Below are positions 36,565 to 48,271 of a DNA stretch of 64,000 nt, piece by piece. Below the pieces are notes generated by a model. It did not search any database. It worked only from the letters and a program-made list of their open reading frames with translations, and was not told the DNA's origin. Made by a program: the position numbers and the translations under genes. Position 1 is the first letter of the stretch, and each line of letters begins with the position of its first letter. The stretch is from Oreocharis arfaki (lineage: Eukaryota; Chordata; Aves; Passeriformes; Paramythiidae), in the NCBI GenBank assembly GCA_013398015.1, contig VZRR01004735.1, positions 249,547 to 313,546 of the forward strand. The letters are read 5' to 3'.

Positions 36565-37970
36565 AGCAGAATAGAATTTCATGCTATTCCTAGGAACAGA
36601 ATGGAACGCACTGTTGTAGTTGGAAGGGACCTAAAATCATCATTTATAGTCCAACTGCCTGATCATTTCAGGGCTGACCAAAAGCTGAAGCATGCTGTTA
36701 AGGGCACTGACCAAATGCCCCTTAAGCACTGGCAGGCTGGGGGCACTGGTCTCTAAGAAGCCTTTTCCAGGGTTTGACCACCCTCTCAGTAAAGAATTGC
36801 TTCCAAATGCCCAGTCTAAATCTACCCTGGTAGCTTGGAACCATTCCCACACATCCTATCATTGCATCCCAGGGAGTAGAGCTCAGCACCTCCCTCCCCC
36901 CTTCCCCTCCTCAGGAAGCTGTAGACAGCAATGTCACCCCTCAGCCTCCTTCTCTCCAAGTTGGACAAGCCCAAAATCCTCAGCTGCTGCTCATAGGATT
37001 GGCTTCCAGCCCTGTCACCACCTTTTTTGCCCTCCTCTGGTATGTTCAAGGATCTTCACAGCCTTCTTAAATGGTGGGTCCAGAGCTACACCCAGTGCTC
37101 AAGGTGAGGCTGATGCAGTGGGATAATCCCCTCTCCTGACTGGCTGTGCCGTGCTCGATGCGCCCCAGGACGAGGATTGCCCTCGGGGCTGCCAGGGCAC
37201 ACATGGCTCACACGGAGCTGCTGCCAACCAGTACTCCCAGATCCCCTTCCACAGGACTGATCTCCAGCCATTGCTCCTTCAGCTCATACTTGTGCCCATG
37301 ATACTCCATCCCAGGAGCCGGATCCGGCATTTGGACTTGTTAAATTTCATCCCATTGATGAGTGCCCAATGCTCTACTCTATCTCTCTGCAAGGACTCTC
37401 ATCCCTCAAGAGAGCCAACAGCACCTCCCTCTTTTATATCATCAGCAAACCTGCTAACGGGGCAGTCAATTCATACCCCAGATCACTGACAGATACAATG
37501 AACAGCACTGGCCCTAGAACTGATCCTGAGGAACACCGCTGGTGACCGGCCACGAGCCAGATGTAGCCTCATTCACTGCAAGCCTTTGCATCGTGATGTT
37601 CAGACAATTCTTCAGTATGAACCCTCTCATCCCAGAGATGGACAACTTGTCCAGAAGGATGCTGTAAGGGATGGTATCAAAAGCCTTACAAAAATCCAGA
37701 AAACTACATCTGCCACCTTCCCTTCACACGCCAGGCAGGTGACCTTACTGTAGAAGGATATCAAATTAGTGAAACAGGACTTCCCTTTTTTTAACTCACG
37801 TTGACTGTGTCTGATGTCTTTAAATGCCCTTCAGAACAATCCAGTTTAATCTTCTCCATAGTTCTTCCAGAAACTGAGGTTAGACTAACAGGTTTGTAGC
37901 TGCCTGGGTCTTCCCCCACGCCCTGATTGCATATAGGGCAACTTCTATTCTAGGCAAGACTGGGGAGAAG
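36565..37970 (-). mobile_element. CR1 LINE copy with reverse-transcriptase remnant, minus strand
   Basis: The longest CR1 copy here, about 1.4 kb. Its 3' end is at the left (degenerate terminus near 36570-36610). Moving right, the minus strand reads ORF2 C-terminal phrases (AHGMILGV-type region absent; RILGLSNLERRRLRGDIAV near 36930-36990), then the palm motif FADD (37439-37450, within RFADDIKE). It continues with a degenerate GVPQ turn near 37530, a damaged motif A block near 37680 and a PVSLTS block near 37875-37895. Stops and frameshifts break all of these, so the copy is inactive. It is 5'-truncated inside the fingers region. Confidence 0.9.
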
Positions 37971-39650
37971 AGCTGTATGATGCACATGTCTGCAAAGCAC
38001 ACAGCCTCATGTGTTAGAAAAAGCTCTGTCCTCAGGGCTTAGGAAGCCACAGCGACAAGTAAGACCCCAATACAGGTTTTTAATTCTGGGCTCAGCGTGG
38101 CACCCAGGCAACCTTAATATTCAGTGCATGCATACATCTCATGCCCCCGGGGAGAACTGCTTGTGAACTGTGGCCTAAGCAACCTGACAAAGAGCTGCTG
38201 GCATTGAAAGGATCAGTGTTTCGCAGAGCTGGAATCAGGTGGGTGCACAGCAAAATTACTGTTCTCTTAGGGTTTTTTTAAAGAACTGACAGACACCAAA
38301 GGAATACTTTTTTTAACCACACATTTAAGATTGTCAGAAGACATATGCAGAAGATGCCTCACTTCAACCACACTGAGCTTCTTAAACATAGAAAGTACCC
38401 CAGGACATCCAGACTGTTCATGAAAAATGTTTATGCAAACAATTTTTTTATTCCTTCTAGCAAATTCAAGAACAGACGCTACCAAAAGCAAAAAAACAAT
38501 GATTAACTGGACAAAAATAGGTATCTGAGCACTATAAATGGGAGATTTTGGAAAGCCAGTCTGTAATAGTGTCCTGCTTTTGGAACAGATACAATCAATG
38601 GAAATGTATTTGAGCATTGCAGTGGCTGAGTTTGTTGTCACAAACAAACCCAAAGGGCTGGATCTGAACTCCAGTTTCAGGAGGTGTGGATTTGACTAAT
38701 ACGTTAGAGTATTATATCCAGAGCCTGCATCTGATCCTGTAAATCTGTGTGCAGAGGGGGAAGCACGTAGGTGGGGTTTTGAAATAAGCCTGCAGGCTCC
38801 TCTGCCATTTTGCTCAGTTGGATTCAACTCCCTAGAGCAAGATCTATCTCCTAGTACACTTGCTATTTCCACTGTACGTACCTCTTAAACTGCATTAAAC
38901 TGTCTTAAAGGGTCATAAGTAATCTCCACGATGGTCAGGGTAACATCAAGCAGACACTTTTCATCATCCTACCAAAGACCCATCTGAAAGACTCATCTCT
39001 GAAATGAATAACCACACTGCCACTTAAAATAATTTACCATATGAGCACAGAAGAAGTAGGAAACCATCAAGACTAATAATCATTACAAAAATCCTGTCTA
39101 GCTATGTGTGTGGATTGTGAAAAAGACCTAAAAATATTAAAAAAAAAAAGAGAAAGCCTTGAGACAACAGGTGGAAGAGGCTGAACTAGCAATTAACACT
39201 ACTAAGGAGAAAATGAAAATATTGTTTAGAACCAAGATTGAAACTGAACTCTTACTACAGCATTTTAACTACATCTTTGCTTTCTAACTTTTCAGAGAAA
39301 TGTTTCTATTCTCTTACTCAACATGTGAGAGACCACAGACTCAGTACTTGCAAAGAGTTAATGAAAAAACCCCAACATTTGTACACTTCAAAAGTGATAC
39401 TTAAAAGAACCCACACAATTATTTTCCACAGTAAATACAAAAACCTGTCACAGTAACAACAGCTTACTTAAGATTAACGCAATATAGAGGATCCAATTCA
39501 CGTTGGACGTATCAACTTTATAAATATCTTCCTCTTATGTGTTTATGGACCACCTCGAGGACATGAATACTGCTCTTGGGTCTGAACAGTGGGACATAAA
39601 GTTCCTCTTTTGTCCTGCTCTACCACATTCTCCTTTGGTTCATACACCTT
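37971..39650. other. No gene recognised
   Basis: Unique-looking DNA. The minus-strand frame at 38267-38653 (128 codons) includes a hydrophobic stretch (FVQLIIVFLLLVASVLEFA), but no family, splice sites or promoter support it. Confidence 0.4.
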
Positions 39651-39654
39651 CCAC

Positions 39655-40370
39655 ATGTGCAGTCACGCTCTTTAAGTTGCGCGAAGCCACACTGTCAATA
39701 CAAGCTGGGGGATGAAAGGATTGAGAGCAGCTCTGCAGACGGCTCAGGGGTGCTGGTGACTAAAATACTGGATATGAGCCGGCAATTTGTGCTCACAGCC
39801 CAGAAAGCATCAAACAACATTCTGCAGCCAAAGCAGTGTGGCCAGGAGGTCGAGGGAGGGGATTCTGGCTCTCTGCTCCTCTCTGGTGAGACACCACTTG
39901 GAGTGCTGCATCCAGATCTGGGGCCCCCAACACAAGAAAAACCTGGACCTGCTGGAGCGAACCCAGAGGCCACAAAGATGATCAGAGGCTCAAGCACATC
40001 TCCTGTGAAGACAGGCTGAGAGAGCTGGGGTTATTCAGCCTGGAAAAGAGAAGGCCTTGGGGACACCTTACTGCAGCCTTCCAATACCTAAAAGGGGCTT
40101 ATGAGAAAGGGGAAGACGTTTTGGTAGGGCCTGTAGTTATAGGACAAGGAGTAATGGTTTTAAACTAAACAAGGGTGTATTCAGACAACATATAAGGAAG
40201 AAATTTCTATAACAAGGGTGGTGAAATACTCAAACAGGTTGTCTAGAGAGGTTGTTTCTGGACAACCTGGAAATATTCAGGGTTTAGTGGTGGACCTGTA
40301 GGGTCAGGTTAAATGGTTGGACTTGATGATCTTAGAGGCCTTTTTGCAACCTTAAATCCAATGTTATTCC
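39655..40370 (+). mobile_element. CR1 LINE, copy A of a head-to-tail cluster
   Basis: Plus-strand CR1 with decayed ORF2 C-terminal sequence split over two frames: YKLGDERIESSSADGSGVLV and MSRQFVLTAQKA in one, then SRE(G)ILALCSSLVRHHLE and IWGPQHKKNLDLLER in the next, then ATKMIRG back in the first. A LFSLEKRR-type region follows near 40040. It ends with GGACTTGATGATCTTAGAGG and a degenerate terminus near 40365. It is frameshifted and inactive. Confidence 0.92.
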
Positions 40371-41159
40371 CATCTTCAAAAAGGACAAGAAGGAGGACTC
40401 AGTCAGCCTCACCTCCACCCCTGAAAAGGTGACTGAAGGTCATCACCATGCATATAAAACAAAAGGTCATTTGGTGCAGTCAGCACGGATTCACCAAGGA
40501 CCTGGGGGCCTTGGTGGGTGACAAGTTGACCATGAGTCGGCAGTGTGCCAGCTGTGGCCAGGAAGGCCAATGGTATTCTGGGGTACATTGGGAAGAGAGT
40601 GGCCAGCAGATTGAGGGAGCTGATCCTCCCCCGCTGCTTGGCTCTAGTGAGGTCACATCTGGAGTGATGTGTCCATTTCTGGGCTCATCAGTACAAGAAA
40701 GACAAGGAGCTACTGGAGACAGTCCGGTGGAGGGACACAAAGATGTCTGGGGTCTGGAGCATCTCTCTTATGAAGAGGGACTGTGGGAGCTGGGTGTTTA
40801 GTCTGGAGAAGAGAAGACTGACAGTGGATCTCATCAATGCATATAAATATCTCAGAGACAGGTGCCAAGGGGATGGTGCTGGACTCTTTTCAGTGGTGCC
40901 CGATGACAGGTTGAGGAGCAATGGCCATAAACTGAAACACAAGAAGTTCCATCTCAACATGAGGAAGAACTTATTTACATTGAGGGTGGCAGAGCACTGG
41001 AAGCCTGCCTGGGGCAGTCGTGGAGTCTTACTCTCTGGAGACATTAAAAACCCTCCTGGACATTTTCCTGCTCTGGGTGACCTTGTCTTGACAGGGGGCT
41101 GGTTAGATGATCTCCAGAGGTCCCTTCCAACCCCAACCATTCTGTGATTCCATGAATCT
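40371..41159 (+). mobile_element. CR1 LINE, copy B, internally deleted
   Basis: It starts with CCCATCTTCAAAAAGGACAAG, the CR1 reverse-transcriptase fingers block (PIFKK, then VSLTS-like and QHGFTKD at about 40480-40500). It then jumps directly to the post-palm phrase LGALVGDKLTMSRQCA. The whole catalytic palm, including motif A and FADD, is missing. The C-terminal part continues in shifted frames (GLEHLSYEE; FSLEKRRLTVDLINAYKYL; HKKFHLNMRKNLFTLRVAEHW). It ends with GGTCCCTTCCAACCCCAACC and ATTCTGTGATTCCATGAAT. Confidence 0.9.
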
Positions 41160-41286
41160 ATGGAGAGGTTTGATGGCACTCTGAATGACCTAATCTAGTT
41201 GAAGATGTCCCTGCTTATTGCAGAAGGGTTAGACTAGATGAGCTTTAAAGGTTCCTTCCAACCCAAAGCATTCTATGATTCTATGG
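41160..41286 (+). mobile_element. CR1 LINE 3'-end fragment, copy C
   Basis: A third CR1 3' tail directly abuts copy B. It has GTCCCTGCTTATTGCAGAAGG, GACTAGATGAGCTTTAAAGG and a clean terminus CATTCTATGATTCTATGG. Severely 5'-truncated; plus strand. Confidence 0.9.
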
Positions 41287-41289
41287 AAC

Positions 41290-43680
41290 CTTGTTTAAGT
41301 GTTAAAAGCCATCCAACTTCCCTTACCTGCTATGTACAATCAGACAGAGCACAATCCAGAATCTACTGCCGCAATTCTTTTGAAATACTGTGTCAAAAAG
41401 CATTTATTGCTCCAGCGTCAGTGGGACTGCACTCATCACAGCAAGTATCCTTCTCAGGAACTGTACAGCACTTTGGAAAATGTCAAGTCTGACTAGCTTG
41501 ACCGGTACTCAGGCATGATAAATTTGTCTATAAAACTACCTTTGCAATGCAATGAGATCATCTTGTCTTCTGTATCCTAGCAATTAGCAGCCTTTTTACT
41601 TATGGTTTCTTAAGTTTATTCAAATAAATCGAATAAAAAATCCCAAACTAAATTGAACTCACACAAAAAAGGCCAGTCAGCTACATTCAGCTTCAGAGCC
41701 AATGTCTAATACGTCACAATTCAATGACAACACATATGAACAATTCCCAAGGTGTCAAAGAAAATAAGACATATCTCTACAGGGGGTGCAAAAAGGTGCC
41801 CTAGAAACCTCCTTGCAGGGATTTCCATGGGATTTTATTCTATTCTGAAGGGGTTTTTCATATGATGCAGAATTGTGTGATGCACCAGTAGCTGCTACAG
41901 AACAAACCAAAGCTCCTTGTGCACCAACCCTCCCAAGTTAAATCCCAGCCTGCGACCAAAGAAAGAAGTCACAATTATTAAGGACAAGAGGGAATGCAAA
42001 TCAAAACAACCAGATAAATCAAACGAAACAAGAATTTGAGATGTATCAGATTTCCATTTTAAAAACCCAGTAACAGTAAGGGCTTCCGCCTCTGAAGTCC
42101 TGTTTTAGAGAAGGTTCTTGCCTGGCAACCTTGACATACACTTGCACATCCAGCTACAAGAAGAATGTGGATTCTCGAATCCTTTGCAGAAGTCTTCAGG
42201 AACACTTGAAAGTCAAGGAGGAATAGTGAGTTATTCAGGTTTTTTGGCAAAGCCTGAATCAGTTTATAGCCTCAGCTCCCAACCTTCATCCTCCTGTAAG
42301 CATTCACAACTGAGAACCCAGAGCTCTGTACTCAATGAGACTGCTTCCGCAGCCATGTCAACCCAAAGAATCACCTTCCTTCCCTTGCAGCAAAACTTCA
42401 GCTTTATAAATTCCTGTACTCATCTTATTGCCACAGGATCTCTTTGTTTCTCATAAAACAGAATTGGGTTTTTTTTAGCAGCAGAAGTGACGCATAGTCC
42501 TAGGTGGTTGCCAAAACTGTGTAACAGAAAATTATCATACCACAGTACCTGGAGGAAGAAAAACATACTAAGAAAAGAAAAAGCCTCTCCCTTTTCACTC
42601 AGAGAGAAATAAAATTAAGGGACTACAAAGAAAACCACATCAAAAAGGTTCCAGGTTCTGCATTGTGCTTTAAAGGGGCATAGGGTGGATTGTCCAGTTC
42701 AGACAGAGAGAAAAAGGAATAAAGTACATACCTTTATACCTTTAAAGAGGTATAAAGTACCTCCATAGCAGGGGATGGAGAGCTCACAGCAGTAAAAACA
42801 TGATTTCTAAAATCTTGAAATCTCTATAGCAATGCAAGCTGTAGCCTTGGTCTTAGCAATCCTTTGTGGTCTTTCGGTCAGCACTTCAAACAGCCTCATG
42901 AGGACATAAGGCTTTACAGCTGTGCTCCACAGTCCCTGCATTTCAGGAAAGCCTCTTTCTGCAGCTAGCACGAAACATCTAGGCCCTATCCTGGAGACTT
43001 AGGGTTTTTTGGAAGTTTATGTTGTTCTGTGGTTGACAGCAAGTCCCAGACCTTCCTACTGCAGAGCATCTTTCACAGTGAAAGGCTTCCCCTAGACAGC
43101 ACTTAGCAGAATCACATCTGAGTGAAGAGTATCAGAGTATCATCTCTTCCCATTTCTAATGCGTAAATGTATCACTGAGCAGAGCCCAGCCCAGTGGGGG
43201 GTGTTTGGGGAGAGCTAATTTCAACTTGTGGAGGTTTCTCATGGATGCTTTTATTGTGTCACAGAAGACAAAAACCAGTATTCCATTTCCCAAACCCCAA
43301 TTCTCCATAAAAAAAGGTGTTTTGCATTAGTGAGTGCAGGCGATTCAGGAAAAAAAAAGGGAACGTGGGCCAGAATTTTGCTGTGCACATGTGTATCTCC
43401 TTGTTTACAGACACATGTTTAAGGTGAGTGAGCTTTCTTCCTCCAGTCAGGAGGGCCAGGGGGTCCACTGTTCTCCTGTGTGCTCTTCACCCTCACCCTC
43501 AGCTGGGAGGATAATTTTTTGCCTAAACAAGAGGTACCCACTGAGGATGTACCTGCCTGAAAGCTGGGGAACCAGCACTGCCAGTGTTCCATGCTCTCAG
43601 CTCCTTTAAAAGGCAAACCACAGAGAAACCAGGCAAAGGAAGTCTGAGAGATTAACAGCAAAAGTTCACTTGCTTTCTTT
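41290..43680. other. No gene recognised
   Basis: AT-rich unique-looking DNA holding a perfect 10-bp hairpin at 42732-42757 and no supportable exon. Confidence 0.45.
42732..42757. repeat. Perfect 10-bp inverted repeat
   Basis: CTTTATACCT (42732-42741) and its exact reverse complement AGGTATAAAG (42748-42757), with a 6-base spacer TTAAAG. Confidence 0.9.
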
Positions 43681-43685
43681 TCTGT

Positions 43686-43754
43686 TTTGAATTCTGTCCA
43701 AAGAACATTGTAATTTCTTGTGTGCTTTGAATTCTTTCCAAAGAACATTGTAAT
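43686..43754 (+). repeat. 29-bp tandem duplication, period 40
   Basis: TTTGAATTCTGTCCAAAGAA... at 43686-43714 recurs at 43726-43754 with one mismatch (G/T). Recent local duplication. Confidence 0.92.
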
Positions 43755-44209
43755 CATTGCCATTCTGATGAATCAGCATTTGCAGTTAGGAAAAAAGAAA
43801 CCATTTTGCTGGAGAGCTTCTGACTAGTCCATCATGAGGTCATGAACTTGGGATGCTTCCAATTGGCACTACTTTTAACGAAAGTCAGTAAAACATTTTG
43901 CCCTCGGGCTAAATCGTGTATTGGATATTTCACATATACAGAAAACTCAGACTGGTGTAAGAGGTTTTTTGGGGGAATTACTCATTCTATTTTATGTACA
44001 AGGTAAAAGATTGACTGATACAATTTTAGAAGCGCCTAAAAGTGACCCAGTATCAGATCTGATACCTTAAATTTTGCTATAAATTTTACTGCAATGTTGT
44101 AAATCCTGGGACTAGATCAGACGGACTGTGAGACAGCAAACCTTAAATCTGTCACCAGTGAGAAAAACCTCCACCAAAGTTCTAAGGACACTGAGAAGCA
44201 CATTTTTAG

Positions 44210-44425
44210 CTCTCTTATAAATTAATTGGGCGACTTTGTGCAAGTCACTTTACCTTTCCCTCAGCAAGCACTTCCCTTGATCTCCTTGGCAATCTCTTCT
44301 ATTTAGATTGCAAACTTCTTAGAGGAAGGACTGTGCTTGCACTAGGGATACTTAAAGAGGCTCCAGTTTGCCAGAACTTCTATGTTTTATTGTAATATTA
44401 GCAGTGCAATTAATGAAGACTGGAG
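44210..44425 (+). repeat. Probable ancient amniote MIR-like SINE
   Basis: GGGCGACTTTGTGCAAGTCAC then TTTACCTTTCCCTCAGC matches the MIR core ('gtgaccttgggcaagtcacttaacctctctgtgcctcagt'). Next come TAGATTGCAAACTTCTTAGAGG and AAGGACTGTGCTTGC, matching the 'agattgtaagctccttgggggcagggactgt' tail, and then a run ending TATTGTAATATTAGCAG. Core and tail in the right order make this the best SINE call in the window. Confidence 0.6.
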
Positions 44426-47095
44426 AATCATAACCATATGCTATTCTAGAGCACTTAGGCATGGTGGTGCCATCTATCAGGTAAAGAAAAACAGTTGTCC
44501 CTTATTTTCTCTAACAAACAATACAGACTCTTAAAAATCTAATTCTCTACTTAGAATCGTAATAAATATGAGAGAAAAAAAAATTAAGACCATAAGATTC
44601 CATGCTTCAAAATCTCACGGCAGTCATTGTTTAACAAGGAGAAACCCCCCTGAAAGACTTTTTCTGGAATCCACTATACAAAGCTTTCATGAAAAAGGCA
44701 GATGAAGTTATTTTTAGTATTAACTCCACACTGTTCAAAAAGTATGCAGTTTCATAGAAAAATACCAAAACTGACCTCAACTGTCCATTTTTGGACATTT
44801 TTGTGAATCTGTGAACAGCACAATAGTGGCACTAAGATGTGTGACAGGTCCAGATCATATCATTAAAAGAGATTATCTCCAGGACCCAGGAGCTGCCCCA
44901 AGAGATGTTGCACTGAGGGGCTGAAGAACAGGTACACACCTAACAAAGGAAGGTGGCAAGGCTGCAGGAGCAATGGGCTACCTCTCTCCACACAGCTGCA
45001 GCCTAATCTTTGGCACAGAACCTGCTCCTGATCCTCTCAGCATCTTGCAGGGAGCTTCTAGCAGAGTCCCTGTGTCCAAGTAAGAATCAGACTTTGCACC
45101 ACTTGTTTTATAGCATCAGCAAAGCTCAAATCTGCTTAAACACAGCAAAAAACCATGGTGCAAACTGGCTTCCTTGTTTGCAAGTATGTTTCCACACAGA
45201 AAGTTAATAAAGCTGTAATTTCTGTACTTTCCTTTACATCCAATCAAAAATCACAATATAACAAGAACCTTTATCCTTTTTTTCCCCACTTAAATTAATT
45301 AAAGCTTATTTAGTATAGTGAGAAGTTAAGATATCATACTTTTGCTTTGATATTTGCTTGATGAGTGGAGTTTATAAAAATGCAAACCAAATATTTCAGT
45401 TGTCCCATAGCAGCTCTGATTGAAAAATTTGTTCAGCAAAATGAAATTAATTGTTATGGGTATATTCCCTTTTTCTTTTGGTCCACTGTCCTATCATGTA
45501 TGCCTTTTGGAGCGTCTTATCATAGGGATAAACAGAATGAACTCCGGCTACTTTGCAGATGAATGATATCCCAATTAAAATTTTAGCTTAGAAATGTCTA
45601 ATGGCTCTTCCTTCTTGTAAGCTGAGTATAAATTTTAAGTTTGACTTTGAGGATAATCATTTAGTGTTACAGCATAGTGATGTCAATTAAAGAGATTTGC
45701 TTAACACTGAATATAGAGCTCCAAAGTCTCATAAACTACTAATGATAAAAAGATCTGTAAGTCTTCCTAGAAGTGGAATGAATATAGCCATTTGAAAATG
45801 CACAGTGCTTGATTAAATATGATGGTTTAAAACTAATTAAACCACTCATCACACTCCCCAGGGCCTGTATATCCTGTAAAGAATTCAATTGGACTGCTTG
45901 GGTAAGAAAAAGAGCTCACTTGGTTATGTCTGTGCCTGTTTTACGTTTCACAAAATTCACGCTCTGCTAAATGCACCCACTCTTGTATATTAGTTTTAAA
46001 AGGATTCAGGGGTTTTTAATAAAAATCAACTGAATTATTCTTACCATTTCTCTCTTGGATTATTTCTCTCTTGAATTATTTCCATGGTGAATTTCTTTCT
46101 TTCTTGCAAATCCAGTTTAGTGCTCATAAAATATATGCCCCCAGTGGGTATACTAACCACCTGCCAGCATGTAGGCACGTTCTAGAACAAAAATGTGAAA
46201 ACATGTCCCCGAATTTCACAAACAATCAAATAATATAAAAGCAGTGCTAACTATCTAACCACTGCAAAAAACTTTTCTAATCTATGCGTTTCTCCAGAGT
46301 GAAGTGCACCCGAGTTCAGCATGAGCAGGAAGGTAATACAGTAACTGCTACCATCACCCAAACATGAGACCAGGCTTGGCATTAGAAAATGGTCAAAGAT
46401 GCTAATAAACATTGAAAAGATGTACACTACCTAACATGCATTTGGTGCATCCTACTGTGCACTAAAGTTTATGAATTGTGAAGAGACTTGCAGTCTTTTT
46501 TATTTCTTCGATCTTGAATTTGTGATCAGACCTATACTGGTGTTAGACCTGGGTACAAATCCTCTTTTTCTCTCTGTCTTGGTCAATGAACATGAAACAC
46601 CTTTTTCCTTGCAGTGTGTTCTGGTGTCGAAGGTAAATCCTTAGAACCATTTACAGTTACTTATTTTACACCTTCATATGACAAAGTACAAAGAGACTAA
46701 ATTTCTGCAAAAGCCTTAGCTAGTCACCAGACTTCACCAACCAGCAGCAGCAGAGCAGCATTCACTGCAGTGCCCGTGGTGTGGAAACAACATTTGTGCA
46801 GAATGTGACTTACCCGCTTGGGCCATTCGCACCCTGCATGAGGAAGTTAAACACTTAACTGTGCTCATACCTACCAGAGGAATACTTGTCTACATGAAGC
46901 TATAAGCTGGAGTCTTCTCATCTAACATAATCAGGATCTCTGGCCATTGCTGTTCTTTGCATCTCAGTGTTACTTATTATTTAACCCCTCCAAGCACAGA
47001 AATTCTGTATGTAATTTTTATGTGCATCCTCTTCACTGTATTACTGTTACAGATCTTGGCATAAATCACACAGAACAGGATAACATTAGTTAACA
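44426..47095. other. No gene recognised
   Basis: AT-rich unique-looking DNA; a 17-bp imperfect duplication (ATTTCTCTCTTGGATT / ATTTCTCTCTTGAATT) lies near 46047-46081. Confidence 0.45.
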
Positions 47096-47099
47096 GATG

Positions 47100-47116
47100 T
47101 TGCCCCCTAGCAGATA
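47100..47116 (-). promoter_or_regulatory. Possible weak CTCF-like site
   Basis: The minus strand reads ATCTGCTAGGGGGCAACA. The TAGGGGGCA core fits the CTCF motif, but the CCA on its 5' side is absent. Confidence 0.2.
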
Positions 47117-48250
47117 ATGAAAAATTACAAGTGCTGCCTATCAGGAAACAGCTTCTGTCTTATAAAAATCTGGTGAGCTAACTGACAATTTCAGCTATTG
47201 CTTATTGAGACTAATAAGAAACATTATCCTGAGAACGATTTCTCTAAAGATCTGAATGCATATGCTCAAGAAAAGAGAGATGATATTAAGGGCCACTATT
47301 ACCTTGGGCCATGAGGGATGTGACTGTCTCCTAGGGGAATCCAAGGTCTGGTTAAATACAGAGATACAGACATGGAGAGGGTTTGGGTGTGTGGAGACTC
47401 ACAGTTCCACAGATGCTTACTGCAGCCAAGCTGCAGCTCTCCTGTGACTCTCCCAGGAGCTGGCAGCTCTCTGGAGGTCCGAGCTCATGGAACCAGGTGA
47501 GAATACCAGGACCAGATTTTATTAACAGGAAAAAAAGAAAGAAAATACACAAGACAAAGCCTCAGTCCTAAGAATTGTAAGCATAGTCCTGAAAATGTGA
47601 TCCCTCATATCTCAAACTCCAGAACACAAATACGAAGCAGTAAAAATTTAATTTAGAAATACCTCAGGAAGTTTTATTGTCTTTTGGGGCATGTCTCATG
47701 ATTTTGAGCTCCTGCTTCTGACACTGCTATTGGAATTGTCAGAGTGCTCTGATCACAGCCAGATGCAAGCCTGAGACTCACTGAAGGCAATGTGGCAGAA
47801 AAGAGGAGCAGAAAAACCTAGAAAAGAAAACTGATTACCTGATTAACACTTTTGAATTCCAACAAGAAAGAGAGAGCAGAAGAGAATTTTCCTTTACAGC
47901 CTCTCCTAAACTTGTATTGGTGAGTGTTTAATTACTTCATTAGTCCACACAAAATATTTTTTTCTCAAAATTAAAGGAATACCTTCAATTGGCATCTCCA
48001 TCTTTTTGTTTTTCCATCTCAACTTTAACTACCACTTAACGTCTGCTACTTGATTTTTGTTATCATCAGCTTTTGATTATTACTGAATATTATACTGTAG
48101 CAGCATTAGTAAGACCCAAATCTTCCACAATCATTTAGTTTTACCAAATGCTGCATTTATTGGAAAATACAGGAAAACAATAAGAATGAGAAAAGTGTGT
48201 GGACTATGGGAGCCCTGTTCGCTGGACTGTCACTTGGCGTTCACATTGCC
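47117..48250. other. No gene recognised
   Basis: AT-rich DNA with short unsupported frames. Confidence 0.45.
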
Positions 48251-48252
48251 TC

Positions 48253-48271
48253 CTGCCACCAGATGTCAGTG
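48253..48271 (+). promoter_or_regulatory. Possible CTCF-like site
   Basis: CTGCCACCAGATGTCAGTG fits the CTCF consensus at about 17 of 19 positions, counting the allowed degenerate ones; the clear mismatch is T where the second G of GGC is expected. Motif evidence only. Confidence 0.3.

Noticed and set aside
38267..38653. 128-codon minus-strand frame with a hydrophobic segment
   Set aside because: No recognisable family, no promoter or splice context, ordinary AT-rich sequence.
39657..41179. Open frames at 39657-40019, 40448-40801 and 40743-41147 as host genes
   Set aside because: They are decayed, frameshifted pieces of CR1 ORF2, not host proteins.
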